In this document: positions 27,365 through 36,595 of the stretch, one piece after another | How positions within the stretch are numbered: position 1 is the stretch's first letter | Layout: every line of letters begins with the position of its first letter | NCBI GenBank assembly: GCA_025359045.1 | Contig: JANYHN010000013.1 | Coordinates: 1-64,000 of the forward strand | Reading direction: 5' to 3' | Length of the DNA stretch: 64,000 bases | Source: Hyphomicrobiales bacterium | GTDB lineage: Bacteria; Pseudomonadota; Alphaproteobacteria; Rhizobiales; Aestuariivirgaceae | Position numbers and translations under genes: made by a program | Notes under the pieces: generated by a model | The model's database searches: none | Seen by the model: only the letters and a program-made list of their open reading frames with translations | Told to the model about the DNA's origin: nothing

Positions 27365-27559
27365 CGTCTGCGTCACATTCGATGTAGGATTGTCAAAATT
27401 GCAACCTTAAGATTAGTCTTCTGGATAGTGAGTCGCTCCACGAGTCGTGAACATTGCTCGAACGCCACAATTTCGCCATGTTGATAACTCGGTGTATATC
27501 TGTTTATTAGCTCTATATAACAATATCTTATTTCATCTCATGCGCTGTTGATAACCTGT

Positions 27560-27575
27560 TTAATGATCTGTTAAC
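27560..27575 (+). promoter_or_regulatory. Candidate CtrA binding site
   Basis: TTAA-TGATCTG-TTAAC matches the alphaproteobacterial CtrA consensus TTAA-N7-TTAA(C) exactly. It lies about 65 bases before the receiver-domain gene at 27641. The 276-base gap also has AACCTTAAG at 27403-27411. Confidence 0.6.
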
Positions 27576-27640
27576 CATAGCGGAGTCAGGACTCGCATTA
27601 CGTGCGGAAACCGCCGTAGTGAATGAGAGAGTGGACGAAA

Positions 27641-28012
27641 ATGTTAAACTGCTTGTTGATCGATAAAAATCCTGCAGAAAGGCAAAGATTGCAACAAATG
27701 TTGGGTGCAATTGGCTTTCACTGTGACGAGCGCGCAGGCGCCGAAGAAGGCATTCGTTTCTGTCAAGAAAGCAACCCGGACGTCGTTGTTATGGAAGCTT
27801 CGGGTGCACAAGCCACAAAAGAATTTTTGCGCCTCGTGCGCTATCAAGGCCGCACAAGCCGCAAGCCAGTTGTGATCCTTTACGCCGACAAGCCCAATAT
27901 GGCAGCTGTTGGTGAAACAATTATCGATGGCGCGGCGGATTTTCTGGTGAAGCCCTTTGACCGCGACTTACTGTTATTCAAACTCGAGCAAGCGGGTGTG
28001 TTGGTAAACTGA
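27641..28012 (+). CDS. Single-domain response regulator with Glu at the phosphorylation site
   Basis: 123 aa, a lone receiver fold with no output domain. The acidic pocket is degenerate: only one Asp in LLIDKNPAE, Glu52 replaces the phospho-acceptor Asp (VVVMEAS), and Tyr stands where Thr/Ser is expected (VILYADKP). The late Lys104 is kept (ADFLVKPFD). A Glu here can mimic a constitutively phosphorylated state, so it may act as a fixed adaptor, like DivK/CpdR-type cell-cycle proteins. ATG 27641 is preferred to 27623, which has no ribosome binding site. It is followed by the DUF2336 gene. Confidence 0.75.
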   Translation: MLNCLLIDKNPAERQRLQQMLGAIGFHCDERAGAEEGIRFCQESNPDVVVMEASGAQATKEFLRLVRYQGRTSRKPVVILYADKPNMAAVGETIIDGAADFLVKPFDRDLLLFKLEQAGVLVN

Positions 28013-28027
28013 TTAAATTTCTTACTG

Positions 28028-28068
28028 AAACCTTAAGTTTTATAATGAACCGATTGTTAAACCTTAAG
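28028..28068. repeat. Two AAACCTTAAG direct repeats 31 bases apart
   Basis: Copies at 28028-28037 and 28059-28068, three helical turns apart, lie in the gap between the receiver gene and the DUF2336 gene. A third near-copy, AACCTTAAG (27403-27411), precedes the receiver gene. Likely a shared regulator site. Confidence 0.5.
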
Positions 28069-28110
28069 CCCTAGCCTCGCCAATAGTGAATAGTTTGGTT
28101 GGTGTTGGTG

Positions 28111-29277
28111 ATGAGTGAAGATGAAAATTTGGGACTGGATATTTCAGTTCTCAATCAAGTTTTGGACGAAGGTAATGATGCGGCGCGCAAAGCTCTTGCG
28201 TTGCAACTTGCTTCGTTAATTGCGGATCCTACATCTTCAGAACTTGAACGCACTCAAGTTACGCCGATCCTCCTTAAATTGAGTGTCGATGATTGCGCCG
28301 AAGTGCGCCGTGCGCTGGTGTTAGCGCTCACCCATGAAGCCACGCTTCATTCTGATATTGTTTTTTCAATTATTGCCGATGAAGACTCAATTGCGCTGCC
28401 GTTTCTCACACAAACGCCAGCACTGAACTCGTGGCATATGATGGCGATCTTGCGCGTCGGCGATGAAGCGCGGCAAAGGGCAGTTGCTGGGCGAGATGAT
28501 CTTCCAGCAGAAGCTGCAAATTATGTTATCAAATCTTCGCCGATGGGCACCGTGCGCGCATTGATGAATAATCCGATTGTTATCTTGGAGACGCAAGACT
28601 GCCACACGCTTTATAAACGCTTTGGCAACGCGCCAGAAATTGTTGAAAGTCTGTTGGCCCGGCCTGATCTGCCACTTGATATTCGCATCACCCAAGCCAA
28701 ACGCGCCGCCAGCCGCATGCGCCAATTGATGGCCGAGCGTGGTTGGGTTGCGGCCAATGATGCGAGTGAGCTTGTTTCAGATGCAGAAGATAATGCCGTT
28801 TTGCGGGTATTATCTGAAGCTGACTTGGTCGAGCGGGCCCAAGCGACGCAATATTTGGCGCAGCAAAATATGCTCACACCAGCGTTGGTTGTTCGCGCAG
28901 CTGCCACCGGGCAAATGCGTGTGGTTGAAGCAGCGCTCGCTCATCTTTCAGGATTATCGCAATCGCGCGCAGCTGAGCAAATGTATACGCGTTCAGCACT
29001 TGGTTTTAAGTCAATTTTCAAAAGGTCTGGTTTGCCAGTTGCTTGCTTTGGTGTTTTGAAAGCCGCTTGTGATGTGGTGGCCGATGCCAAGGATGAGGGC
29101 TTGCCGCTCGAGACGGAAGAGTTTGGTCGCCGTATTCTGGAAGCTTTGATGACGCGCTATGAGCAGATGAACGCCGCTGATCGTGCCAAGCAGATTGAGT
29201 ATTTAGGGCGTTATGGTTCGGAGCGTGTTCGCAAAATTGCCAAGCGCCTCAAGGCCGACATGGTGCGGGCAGCTTAG
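28111..29277 (+). CDS. DUF2336 domain protein
   Basis: 388 aa, almost wholly helical with HEAT-like repeats ([46 protein letters not shown]). No membrane helix or catalytic motif. DUF2336 proteins are largely restricted to alphaproteobacteria and often accompany two-component genes. It sits 98 bases after the degenerate receiver and shares upstream motifs with it, so the two may form an adaptor-scaffold pair. ATG 28111 was preferred over an upstream in-frame TTG at 28099. It overlaps the convergent nadK by 4 bases. Confidence 0.75.
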   Translation: MSEDENLGLDISVLNQVLDEGNDAARKALALQLASLIADPTSSELERTQVTPILLKLSVDDCAEVRRALVLALTHEATLHSDIVFSIIADEDSIALPFLTQTPALNSWHMMAILRVGDEARQRAVAGRDDLPAEAANYVIKSSPMGTVRALMNNPIVILETQDCHTLYKRFGNAPEIVESLLARPDLPLDIRITQAKRAASRMRQLMAERGWVAANDASELVSDAEDNAVLRVLSEADLVERAQATQYLAQQNMLTPALVVRAAATGQMRVVEAALAHLSGLSQSRAAEQMYTRSALGFKSIFKRSGLPVACFGVLKAACDVVADAKDEGLPLETEEFGRRILEALMTRYEQMNAADRAKQIEYLGRYGSERVRKIAKRLKADMVRAA

Positions 29278-30041
29278 AATTTAAACTGCTCGTTTAGCAC
29301 CCGCTCTGCCAGACTGTGGCCCGGGTCGAAAAGCATTTTCACGCTGCGCTTTCGATCCTCAGCAATTTCGACGGTTGCGACATTTCGCACTTCAATGTGA
29401 TCGGCCACAGCAGCAACGGGGCGTTTTTCGGGTTCCAGCACAGTGATTTTAACTTTGGCATTGTGTGGTAAAATTGCTCCACGCCACCGCCTTGGCCTAA
29501 ATGCGCTTATGGGGGTTAGGGTCAACAATGATGACCCTATAGGCAAAATGGGGCCATGGGCGGACAGATTATAAGCCGTACTGCCTACCGGGGTTGCCAC
29601 CAACAAACCATCACAAATCAATTCATCAAGCCGCGTCTGGTCGTCAATTGTGATGTGAAGTTTTGCGGCTTGGCTACGTTGGCGCAGCAATGATACTTCG
29701 TTGAATGCTAGACCTTGATGAATTTTACCGTCGTGACCCTTGGCCAACATTTTCAAGGGGCGGATGCTGGTGAGTTCAGCATCTTCCAATCGTTCGAGCA
29801 ATTTCTTGTCAGAGTAATCATTCATCAGAAAGCCAACCGAGCCGCGGTTCATGCCATAGATTGGAAGTCCAGAAGACATGAACTTGTGGAGCGCCTGCAG
29901 CATCAAGCCATCTCCGCCAAGAGCCACGACAACATCAGCTGATGTAGATTCAGCATTTCCATATAGTTTTGTAAGCCGCGTGAGTGCTTTGCGGGCTTCC
30001 GGGGCTTCTGAGGCTAAAAAGGCGATGCGGTTGTATTTCAT
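29274..30041 (-). CDS. nadK: NAD kinase
   Basis: 255 aa. Makes NADP from NAD and ATP. It shows [12 protein letters not shown] (GGDG at 42-45), [12 protein letters not shown], and the ATP/NAD-binding [20 protein letters not shown]. The length is typical of alphaproteobacterial NadK. It is divergent from the first cobalamin block. Confidence 0.94.
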   Translation of the reverse strand: MKYNRIAFLASEAPEARKALTRLTKLYGNAESTSADVVVALGGDGLMLQALHKFMSSGLPIYGMNRGSVGFLMNDYSDKKLLERLEDAELTSIRPLKMLAKGHDGKIHQGLAFNEVSLLRQRSQAAKLHITIDDQTRLDELICDGLLVATPVGSTAYNLSAHGPILPIGSSLLTLTPISAFRPRRWRGAILPHNAKVKITVLEPEKRPVAAVADHIEVRNVATVEIAEDRKRSVKMLFDPGHSLAERVLNEQFKF

Positions 30042-30056
30042 GCCGTTATTTGATCG

Positions 30057-30085
30057 TTGACAGTCTGGGGTTGTCGTTACATTGA
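30057..30085 (+). promoter_or_regulatory. Possible promoter for the DUF1636-cobP genes
   Basis: A perfect TTGACA (30057-30062) is followed after 17 bases by CATTGA, a poor -10. It lies about 40 bases before the DUF1636 start. No cobalamin riboswitch is recognisable in this gap. Confidence 0.3.
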
Positions 30086-30126
30086 TTTCGACACGTTACC
30101 ATTGCTTAAAGGCTTGTCCACCGAAG

Positions 30127-30501
30127 ATGCGAAATCTGGTTATTTGTTCCACCTGTAAATTTTCTTCCGAAGCCAAACATGCTCCTGACGGGCGCACGGG
30201 TGGCGAGGTTTTGATTGCGCATATGCAAGAAGTTTTAGGCGAGCAGGGGCGCAATGATGTTTCGGTTCAAACTCAGATTTGTTTGTGGAATTGCACCAAA
30301 CCTTGCAGCGTGGTGATGCGTGATGATGAGCGCTTTTCCTATGTAACTGGTGGCAATGAACCCACAAAGGCGCAGGCCGAAGCTATACTCGAATGGTTTG
30401 ATGCGCACGGTAAAACCGATACGGGTGAAGTTCCGTTCAAGCAATGGCCACAAGCCATGCGTGGGCATTTCATCGCCCGCATGCCGCCAGTAAAGTTATG
30501 A
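30127..30501 (+). CDS. DUF1636 metal-binding protein
   Basis: 124 aa thioredoxin-like ferredoxin fold of the DUF1636 family, commonly encoded beside cobalamin genes. Cys pairs are in VICSTCKF and QICLWNCTKPCSVV, spaced as for a [2Fe-2S] or other metal centre. The start at 30127 matches the family N-terminus; an upstream in-frame start at 30082 is unlikely. It overlaps cobP by 4 bases, so the two are co-expressed. A role in metal handling or electron supply to corrin synthesis is inference. Confidence 0.82.
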   Translation: MRNLVICSTCKFSSEAKHAPDGRTGGEVLIAHMQEVLGEQGRNDVSVQTQICLWNCTKPCSVVMRDDERFSYVTGGNEPTKAQAEAILEWFDAHGKTDTGEVPFKQWPQAMRGHFIARMPPVKL

Positions 30502-31031
30502 GCGTTTCGCTCATATTAGGTGGTGCACGCAGTGGCAAAAGTCGCTTTGCGGAAAGACTGGCGCATGGCACAAAACATTACATTGCGACAGCTCAAGCTT
30601 TCGATGATGAAATGAAGGAACGCATTGCTGCTCATAAAAAACAACGCGGCGACGAGTGGGTGACCCATGAAGTGCCATTTGACCTCGTCAATCAATTGCG
30701 CAAACTGGATGATCCCAAACATTTTATTTTAGTTGATTGCCTAACACTGTGGCTTTCCAATCTGCTTCTGAACGATGCTGACTGTGCTGAAATGATTTAT
30801 GATCTCGCAGCACATTTGAAAATAGCCAAAGCGCATGTGGTTCTCGTTTCAAATGAAGTTGGCCTTGGCATTGTGCCAGAAAATAAACTTGGTCGCGCGT
30901 TCAGGGATATTCAGGGCATCGCCAATCAGGGCGTTGCCGCAATTGCCGACCATGTGGTGTTCATGGCCGCGGGCCTGCCCATGGTGCTCAAAGGGCCAAA
31001 GCCAACAGAGCCACTGCCGCCATTAGAATGA
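30498..31031 (+). CDS. cobP: Adenosylcobinamide kinase / adenosylcobinamide-phosphate guanylyltransferase
   Basis: 177 aa (CobU/CobP family). P-loop LILGGARSGKSRFAE (5-19), then VDCLTLWLSNLLL and VSNEVGLGIVPEN, the family signature. It phosphorylates adenosylcobinamide and adds GMP for nucleotide-loop assembly. ATG 30498 sits in the DUF1636 stop region. Its last 44 bases overlap the convergent cobD gene. Confidence 0.93.
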   Translation: MSVSLILGGARSGKSRFAERLAHGTKHYIATAQAFDDEMKERIAAHKKQRGDEWVTHEVPFDLVNQLRKLDDPKHFILVDCLTLWLSNLLLNDADCAEMIYDLAAHLKIAKAHVVLVSNEVGLGIVPENKLGRAFRDIQGIANQGVAAIADHVVFMAAGLPMVLKGPKPTEPLPPLE

Positions 31032-31944
31032 ACAACGCATGGTCATAGAGTTCTAGACCTTTATCAATATCGAGCGCATTCATTTGGGCACGGCCATCGC
31101 CCATATAGGGCAACTGAACCATTTCCCCATCATATTGGCGCGGGCCACCGAATTTCAAATCAAGCGCGCCAGCCATGGCAGCCTCGGGCCAACCTGCATT
31201 GGGCGATTGATGTTTGCCGGCGTCGCGCCACATGGCATTTAATGCAGACTGGGCTCGCGTTTTTGATTTGAACAATGCGGCGGCAGCAAACATTAATCCG
31301 GTCAAGCGTGATGCAGGCAGATTGACCAGATCATCAAGCTTTGCTGCGGCCCAACCGAAGTGCAAATACTTTTCAGACTTGTGACCAATCATTGAATCAG
31401 CCGTGTTGATCGCTTTATAAATAACGATGCCAGGAAGACCGGCAACCGCAAACCAAAGAACTGGTGCGGTAATTCCGTCAGCCGTATTTTCCGCTAGGCT
31501 TTCGAGTGCGGCTTTGGCAATGCCGCTTTCGTCCAAAGTGGTTGGATCACGCCCGACAATCTTTGCGACTTCTGCACGGGCTGAGAGGATTGATTGGGGG
31601 AGAGTGCGGGCCACGGCGGTCACATGGTCACGCAATGATTTCTGCGCGATGAAAGCTGTGGCCAGCAAAATATTGACGATCCAACCATAGTGAAAGGACA
31701 GTAATATTTTTTCGACGAGAAAAGTTGGAACGCCTACGGCGATACAAAATGCAACTACCGCGAAGATACCATGATTGCGTTGGTCACCCGCCTCTGAATC
31801 AGGATCGTTGAGGCCTTCATCGAGATAGGCAATCAATTTGCCAATCCATTCAACAGGGTGGCCGATGGCGCGTTGCAGGCTTTGTGGGTAGCCCACAAAA
31901 TATTCAATAACCATAGCGAAGGCCGCCATTATAAAATGGTTCAT
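30988..31944 (-). CDS. cobD: Adenosylcobinamide-phosphate synthase (CbiB/CobD)
   Basis: 318 aa membrane protein that attaches the (R)-1-amino-2-propanol phosphate arm to adenosylcobyric acid. Family segments: GHPVEWIGKLI, LESLAENTADGITAPVLWF, KAINTADSMIGHKS and HQSPNAGWPEAAMAGAL. Several membrane helices. It is the last gene of the minus-strand run cobA-cobB-cobQ-cobD. The usual neighbour cobC (L-threonine-phosphate decarboxylase) is not in the window. Confidence 0.92.
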   Translation of the reverse strand: MNHFIMAAFAMVIEYFVGYPQSLQRAIGHPVEWIGKLIAYLDEGLNDPDSEAGDQRNHGIFAVVAFCIAVGVPTFLVEKILLSFHYGWIVNILLATAFIAQKSLRDHVTAVARTLPQSILSARAEVAKIVGRDPTTLDESGIAKAALESLAENTADGITAPVLWFAVAGLPGIVIYKAINTADSMIGHKSEKYLHFGWAAAKLDDLVNLPASRLTGLMFAAAALFKSKTRAQSALNAMWRDAGKHQSPNAGWPEAAMAGALDLKFGGPRQYDGEMVQLPYMGDGRAQMNALDIDKGLELYDHALFILMAAVALLALAL

Positions 31945-33407
31945 GAAACGTCTCCGGCAATTTCCAGAATTTTATCAAGGTCGAGATGGGTTTCGAGATG
32001 GGCTGCAAGCTCGTCCAATGTCTGTTCAATGGTTTGGTCAAACGCGAAGTTTGAAGCATTCACGCCAAGGGATTTGAGGAAGGCATGGCGGAAACCATCG
32101 GCGGCAAAACAACCATGGAGATAGGTGCCAGTGACCAACATGTCGGGGCTGGAAGCTCCTTCGGGGCCATTGGCGGTTTGAGCAAATAGCCGCGCGCAAT
32201 CTGGGCCAGTGGTCTTACCCAAATGGATTTCATAGGCGTTGATGAGTTGGCCGCTAAGGGCGTGGACGGCTTGGGTTTCTGTGGTGGTTTTATCTCCAAG
32301 AAGGGTGGTTTCAACATTGAGAAGGCCAATCCCTGCAACACTTGCTGGCTGGCCTTCCAGGCCTTGCGGATCATGGATCATGCGCCCCAGCATCTGATAG
32401 CCACCACACAGGCCAAGAACTCGCCCGCCACGTCGCATATGGGCTTTCAGATCAATGTCCCATGCGGCCGCCCGAAGCGCCTTTAAATCTGCCATCGTCG
32501 ATTTGCTGCCAGGGATGATGACTAACGCAGCATCGCCCGGAATGGCCTCACCCGCCGAAATGAACTGCACATTCACTTCTGGTTCTAACCGCAATGGATC
32601 AATATCGTCGAAATTGGCAATGCGGGGCAGACGGAGAACGCAGATTTTCAAACCTTTTGAATCGGTTGCAACCACATGCTCTAAAGTCACTGCATCTTCA
32701 GCAGGCAACTTACCCGCGCTGCCGAAATGCGGCACCACGCCCAAGCACGGCGTTTTGGTTTCGCGTTCAAGATAGTGCTTTGCCTCAGAAAACAATTCCG
32801 GATCGCCGTGGAACTTATTGATTACGAATCCTTTTATATAAACGCGGTCGGCTTCGCTCAACACCGCAAAGGTGCCGATGATGGAAGCGATCACCCCGCC
32901 ACGATGAATATCACCAATCAGTAGGGCGGGAACATTGGCCGCACTCGCAAAACCCAGATTGGCGAGGTCTCCATCGCGCAAATTCACTTCGGCGGGACTT
33001 CCTGCCCCTTCAATTAAGATCAGATCATGATTTTCGGCCAGTGTGTGAAAACTTTCGAGGATGGCGGGCATGTAAGCTGGTCGTTCGCGGAAGAAATCGC
33101 GGGCTTTAAGCGTGGCCTTGCGCTTACCCTGCACAATGACCTGTGCGCCGGTTTCAGTTTCGGGCTTGAGCAACACAGGATTCATATGAACCGTTGCTGG
33201 AATACGTGCAGCACGGGCCTGAAGCGCCTGTGCACGGCCAATCTCGCCATCATCGGAAGTGACCGCGGCGTTGTTCGACATGTTTTGCGGTTTAAAAGGT
33301 GCAACGCGAATCCCGCGATTTGCAAATGCCCGCGCCAAACCCGCCACGATGAGGGATTTTCCGACATCAGACCCTGTGCCGAGAAACATGATGGCTTTGG
33401 CGCTCAT
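31941..33407 (-). CDS. cobQ: Cobyric acid synthase CobQ
   Basis: 488 aa glutamine amidotransferase that amidates carboxyls b, d, e and g of adenosylcobyrinic acid a,c-diamide. The N-terminal dethiobiotin-synthetase-like ATPase has FLGTGSDVGKS (P-loop) and FKPQNMSNNAAV; LIEGAGSPAEVNLR follows. The C-terminal triad-type GATase has LGLCGGYQMLG with nucleophile Cys at about 331, and YLHGCF near the end. It overlaps cobB and cobD by 4 bases on each side. Confidence 0.95.
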   Translation of the reverse strand: MSAKAIMFLGTGSDVGKSLIVAGLARAFANRGIRVAPFKPQNMSNNAAVTSDDGEIGRAQALQARAARIPATVHMNPVLLKPETETGAQVIVQGKRKATLKARDFFRERPAYMPAILESFHTLAENHDLILIEGAGSPAEVNLRDGDLANLGFASAANVPALLIGDIHRGGVIASIIGTFAVLSEADRVYIKGFVINKFHGDPELFSEAKHYLERETKTPCLGVVPHFGSAGKLPAEDAVTLEHVVATDSKGLKICVLRLPRIANFDDIDPLRLEPEVNVQFISAGEAIPGDAALVIIPGSKSTMADLKALRAAAWDIDLKAHMRRGGRVLGLCGGYQMLGRMIHDPQGLEGQPASVAGIGLLNVETTLLGDKTTTETQAVHALSGQLINAYEIHLGKTTGPDCARLFAQTANGPEGASSPDMLVTGTYLHGCFAADGFRHAFLKSLGVNASNFAFDQTIEQTLDELAAHLETHLDLDKILEIAGDVS

Positions 33408-34672
33408 GGCGTGGCCAATGAAATGACGTGAGCATATGATCCCATCACTTTGCCTACACGCTGGCCAATCGGGCCTAAATCAGCGCCAGCGGCATCAGAG
33501 GCGTGAAACAGGGGATCTGCTGCACCTTTCGACACTATGGTGGAATAATGAAACTCATGGCCGCGCAAAACTGACGTCCACGGCGCATTAAGCGGTTTCA
33601 ACTGGCGGTAACCTAGCTGCAGTTTGCGTTTCGCAAAACTTGTGGTGACAGGCAACAAGCCCGCCATAGCATGTGATTTGCCGTCAGCATCAATAATGGC
33701 ATCGCCTAAAACCATGTATCCGCCGCATTCGCCATAAATCAGACCTTTATGATTGTGCAGCGCGTCTAGAAACGCGGTGTTGGATGCAAGTTTGCCTGCG
33801 TGGAGCTCAGGATACCCACCTGGAAGAAAAATCGCTTCACCCTTTGGCGTTTCGTTGTTCAGCGGTGAAAAAAATGAAATTTCAGCGCCTTGCTTGCGCC
33901 AATCATTCAGCAAATGGGGATAGGAGAATGCAAATGCTAAATCGTGTGCAACAGATATGCTCTGGGCCAGGGGTGGCAGTGGCCTCAACAATCTTACATT
34001 GTGATTCGATAAAATAGTTGCCGATTCGTTGATTTTGTCAAGAAATGTTTCACGGGAAACTCCTAAGGCAGCTGATTCGATAAATGCCTCAAGCTCTTGA
34101 TTCTCTTGCGCTTGAATCAATCCGAGATGCCTAGACGGCCAAACAGCCGAGTCATTCTGACGCATTATCCCCAAGATTGTTGAATCCAAAGAGTCACTTA
34201 GCATCTTGGCGTGGCGGTCGCTGGCTACGCGGTTTAGAATGATACCTGCAATATTCAAACTTGGCCGATAAGTCGAAAACCCGTGCACGACAGCGGCCAC
34301 AGATTGCGCCTGTTTGGCTGCATCAATCACTAGAATGACCGGCAATCCCAAAGCTTCGGCCAAATCCGCCGTTGAACCCTTCGCGCCATCCGGCCCATCG
34401 AAAAGCCCCATAACACCCTCGATGATGATAATATCAGCATCAACTTCCGTAAGCCTTGTTTTGCAAACTTCAGCTCCCATCGCCCAATAATCAAGATTGA
34501 TGCAAGGTCGGCTACTCGCAGCTTCATGAAAGCGGCCATCAATATAATCTGGCCCGACTTTGGCGGAGGCCACTTTAAGCCCGCGATTTCGCAGCGCGCG
34601 AATGAGCCCAAGTGTGATAAGGGTTTTGCCGCTGCCAGAATGAGGTGCTGCAATCAGCAAACCTCTAGCCAA
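33404..34672 (-). CDS. cobB: Hydrogenobyrinic acid a,c-diamide synthase
   Basis: 422 aa. Amidates the a and c carboxyls of the corrin ring using glutamine and ATP. The P-loop is IAAPHSGSGKT near residue 8, then AKVGPDYIDGRFHEAAS and IIEGVMGLFDG. The GATase Cys is in IYGECGGYMVLG at about 315. TTG 34672 was chosen: AAGGA lies 8 bases upstream and the protein then begins LARGLLIAAP as in homologues. A longer in-frame ATG (34732) is inside cobA. CobB versus CbiA cannot be settled by sequence alone. Confidence 0.92.
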   Translation of the reverse strand: MARGLLIAAPHSGSGKTLITLGLIRALRNRGLKVASAKVGPDYIDGRFHEAASSRPCINLDYWAMGAEVCKTRLTEVDADIIIIEGVMGLFDGPDGAKGSTADLAEALGLPVILVIDAAKQAQSVAAVVHGFSTYRPSLNIAGIILNRVASDRHAKMLSDSLDSTILGIMRQNDSAVWPSRHLGLIQAQENQELEAFIESAALGVSRETFLDKINESATILSNHNVRLLRPLPPLAQSISVAHDLAFAFSYPHLLNDWRKQGAEISFFSPLNNETPKGEAIFLPGGYPELHAGKLASNTAFLDALHNHKGLIYGECGGYMVLGDAIIDADGKSHAMAGLLPVTTSFAKRKLQLGYRQLKPLNAPWTSVLRGHEFHYSTIVSKGAADPLFHASDAAGADLGPIGQRVGKVMGSYAHVISLATP

Positions 34673-35534
34673 TTGGATTGTCCTTGAGGGCGGGCGAATA
34701 CCAATCCAGCAATTCGCGCCAATCGGAAGCATGGCCGATCACCACGATTGCCGGTGTTGGCGGCTTATGGTTTTTCACATATTCACCTGCTTCGCTCAAA
34801 ATCGTGGAAGCGACAGTTTGGTTCGGCATGGAAGCATTAGAAACTATCGTCACAGGGTGATCAGCAGGACGGCCCGCTTTCATCAAAGTCTCAGCAATTT
34901 CGCCTAAGTTCTTGACACCCATATACATTACAATCACCGGTGCCGCAGTGGCAATCGCTTGCCAATTCAAATTGGCAGGCATTTTGCCTGTGGCGTCATG
35001 GCCAGTTAAAAAGATCACAGCGTGGTTCGTGTCTCGGTGGGTCACGGGAATTCCCGCATAGGCCAGTCCGCCAATGCCCGATGATATACCCGGCACAATG
35101 CGAAACGGAACCCCCGCTTTGGCCAAGCTCTGGCTTTCCTCGCCACCGCGACCAAACATAAACGGATCGCCACCTTTGAGGCGCAGCACACGTTTCCCCG
35201 CATGGGCAAGTTCAATCAAGCGAACTGAAATATCGCGTTGCACTGGCGAGGGTTTGCCGCCGCGTTTCCCTGCATATTCGAGTTCAGCCCCCGGGCGAAC
35301 CCAGCGTAAAATATCAGGGTTCACCAAGGCATCATAAACCACCACGTCGCAGTTCTGCATGGCGTGATAGCAGAGCAAGGACATAAGACCGGGAGCGCCC
35401 GGCCCAGCACCCACCAGCCACACCCATCCCTCAGCAAAATGCGGAAATGGTTCGGCATCCAATTTCGCAAAGCCAGAATCCTTACCGGAATGGGCTTCCC
35501 AGCTTGCGACAGTTTTGGTGGTTTTATTGATCAT
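34665..35534 (-). CDS. cobA: Uroporphyrinogen-III C-methyltransferase
   Basis: 289 aa SAM-dependent enzyme making precorrin-2. WLVGAGPGAPGL (about 39-50), RLKGGDPFMFGRGGEE and VPGISSGIGGLAYAGIPVTHR are the SUMT signatures. An extra ~35 residue N-terminal tail precedes the core. It starts the minus-strand run cobA-cobB-cobQ-cobD, and its promoter must lie in the 20-base gap shared with the divergent cbiD, or inside cbiD. The other SUMT activity (CysG) is not in the window. Confidence 0.93.
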   Translation of the reverse strand: MINKTTKTVASWEAHSGKDSGFAKLDAEPFPHFAEGWVWLVGAGPGAPGLMSLLCYHAMQNCDVVVYDALVNPDILRWVRPGAELEYAGKRGGKPSPVQRDISVRLIELAHAGKRVLRLKGGDPFMFGRGGEESQSLAKAGVPFRIVPGISSGIGGLAYAGIPVTHRDTNHAVIFLTGHDATGKMPANLNWQAIATAAPVIVMYMGVKNLGEIAETLMKAGRPADHPVTIVSNASMPNQTVASTILSEAGEYVKNHKPPTPAIVVIGHASDWRELLDWYSPALKDNPIG

Positions 35535-35554
35535 GGCCCCTTATAGATAGGCTC

Positions 35555-36595
35555 ATGCGTTTGGAAAAGCCTCAATCACCATTAAGACGCGGCTGGACCA
35601 CTGGCGCATGTGCCACTGCGGCGGTTAAAGCTGCATACACGGCATTGCTGACAGGCCAATTTCCTGATCCGGTTTCGATTACATTGCCCAAGGGCGAGCA
35701 GCCAGCTTTTCCCTTGGCGCTTGAAGAAAAAGGCGAGGGCTGGGCGCGTGTGGGCATCATCAAAGATGCTGGCGATGATCCTGATGTCACCCATGGTGCG
35801 ATGGTGATCGCCACAGTGCGCCTTCGCGGCAAAGGTGTGACATTTAAAGCAGGCGAGGGGGTTGGCATGGTGACGAAGCCCGGTCTTCCCATTGCCGTCG
35901 GCGAACCAGCTATTAATCCCGTGCCCCGCCAAATGATGATGGCTGAGATCGCAGCGCTAGGCGGCGGTGATGTCGAAATCGAAATTTCAATTTCCAATGG
36001 CGCAAACATCGCGCTCAAAACCTGGAACCCACGCCTCGGCATCATCGGTGGCTTGTCAATTTTAGGCACCACCGGAATCGTCAATCCATTTTCCTGTGCC
36101 GCTTGGATCGCTTCAATCCACCGTGGCATTGATGTGGCTCGTGCGATGAAGTTGGAGCATGTGGCAGGTTGCACGGGTTCAACTTCTGAAGACGCAGTGC
36201 GCGCGCATTTTGATCTGCCGCTTGAAGCGATGTTGGACATGGGCGATTTTGCGGGCGGGCTTCTCAAATACATCCGCGCCAATCCACTGCCGCGCGTCAC
36301 CATTGGTGGTGGCTTTGGCAAGATGGTGAAACTAGCGCAGGGTGCGATGGATTTGCATTCGGGCAGAAGCCAGGTTGATTTTGCCTGGCTGGCGACACAC
36401 GCACACGAGTCGATGCGATCCGATGTGCTGGCCGCCAACACCGCCCAACAAGTGTTAGAATTGGTCGGCGCTTCACTTGCGGAAAAAATTGCGCAGGAAG
36501 CATTAGTTCATGTAAAGCGCGTGCTGGAATCAAGTTCGGTTGCAGACGTTATCGTTGTCGACCGCGCAGGAAAAATTATTGCTCATGCAAAGTAA
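35555..36595 (+). CDS. cbiD: Cobalt-precorrin-5B C1-methyltransferase CbiD
   Basis: 346 aa. RRGWTTGACATAAVKAAY (about 11-28) and RLGIIGGLSILGTTGIV are CbiD signatures; CbiD methylates C1 during ring contraction of cobalt-precorrins. In aerobic pathways this step is done by the unrelated CobF, absent here. A CbiD in a genome with CobN is seen in several alphaproteobacteria and presumably accepts the metal-free substrate, which is inference. It overlaps cobK by 11 bases. Confidence 0.92.
   Translation: MRLEKPQSPLRRGWTTGACATAAVKAAYTALLTGQFPDPVSITLPKGEQPAFPLALEEKGEGWARVGIIKDAGDDPDVTHGAMVIATVRLRGKGVTFKAGEGVGMVTKPGLPIAVGEPAINPVPRQMMMAEIAALGGGDVEIEISISNGANIALKTWNPRLGIIGGLSILGTTGIVNPFSCAAWIASIHRGIDVARAMKLEHVAGCTGSTSEDAVRAHFDLPLEAMLDMGDFAGGLLKYIRANPLPRVTIGGGFGKMVKLAQGAMDLHSGRSQVDFAWLATHAHESMRSDVLAANTAQQVLELVGASLAEKIAQEALVHVKRVLESSSVADVIVVDRAGKIIAHAK

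Noticed and set aside
30042-30126. Cobalamin riboswitch upstream of the DUF1636-cobP genes
   Set aside because: Only 85 bases, with no B12-box or hairpin core seen.
35572-36441. 289-aa open frame antisense to cbiD
   Set aside because: Same length scale as cbiD but on the other strand, with Pro/Ser/Met-rich low-complexity text typical of the complement of a coding gene.
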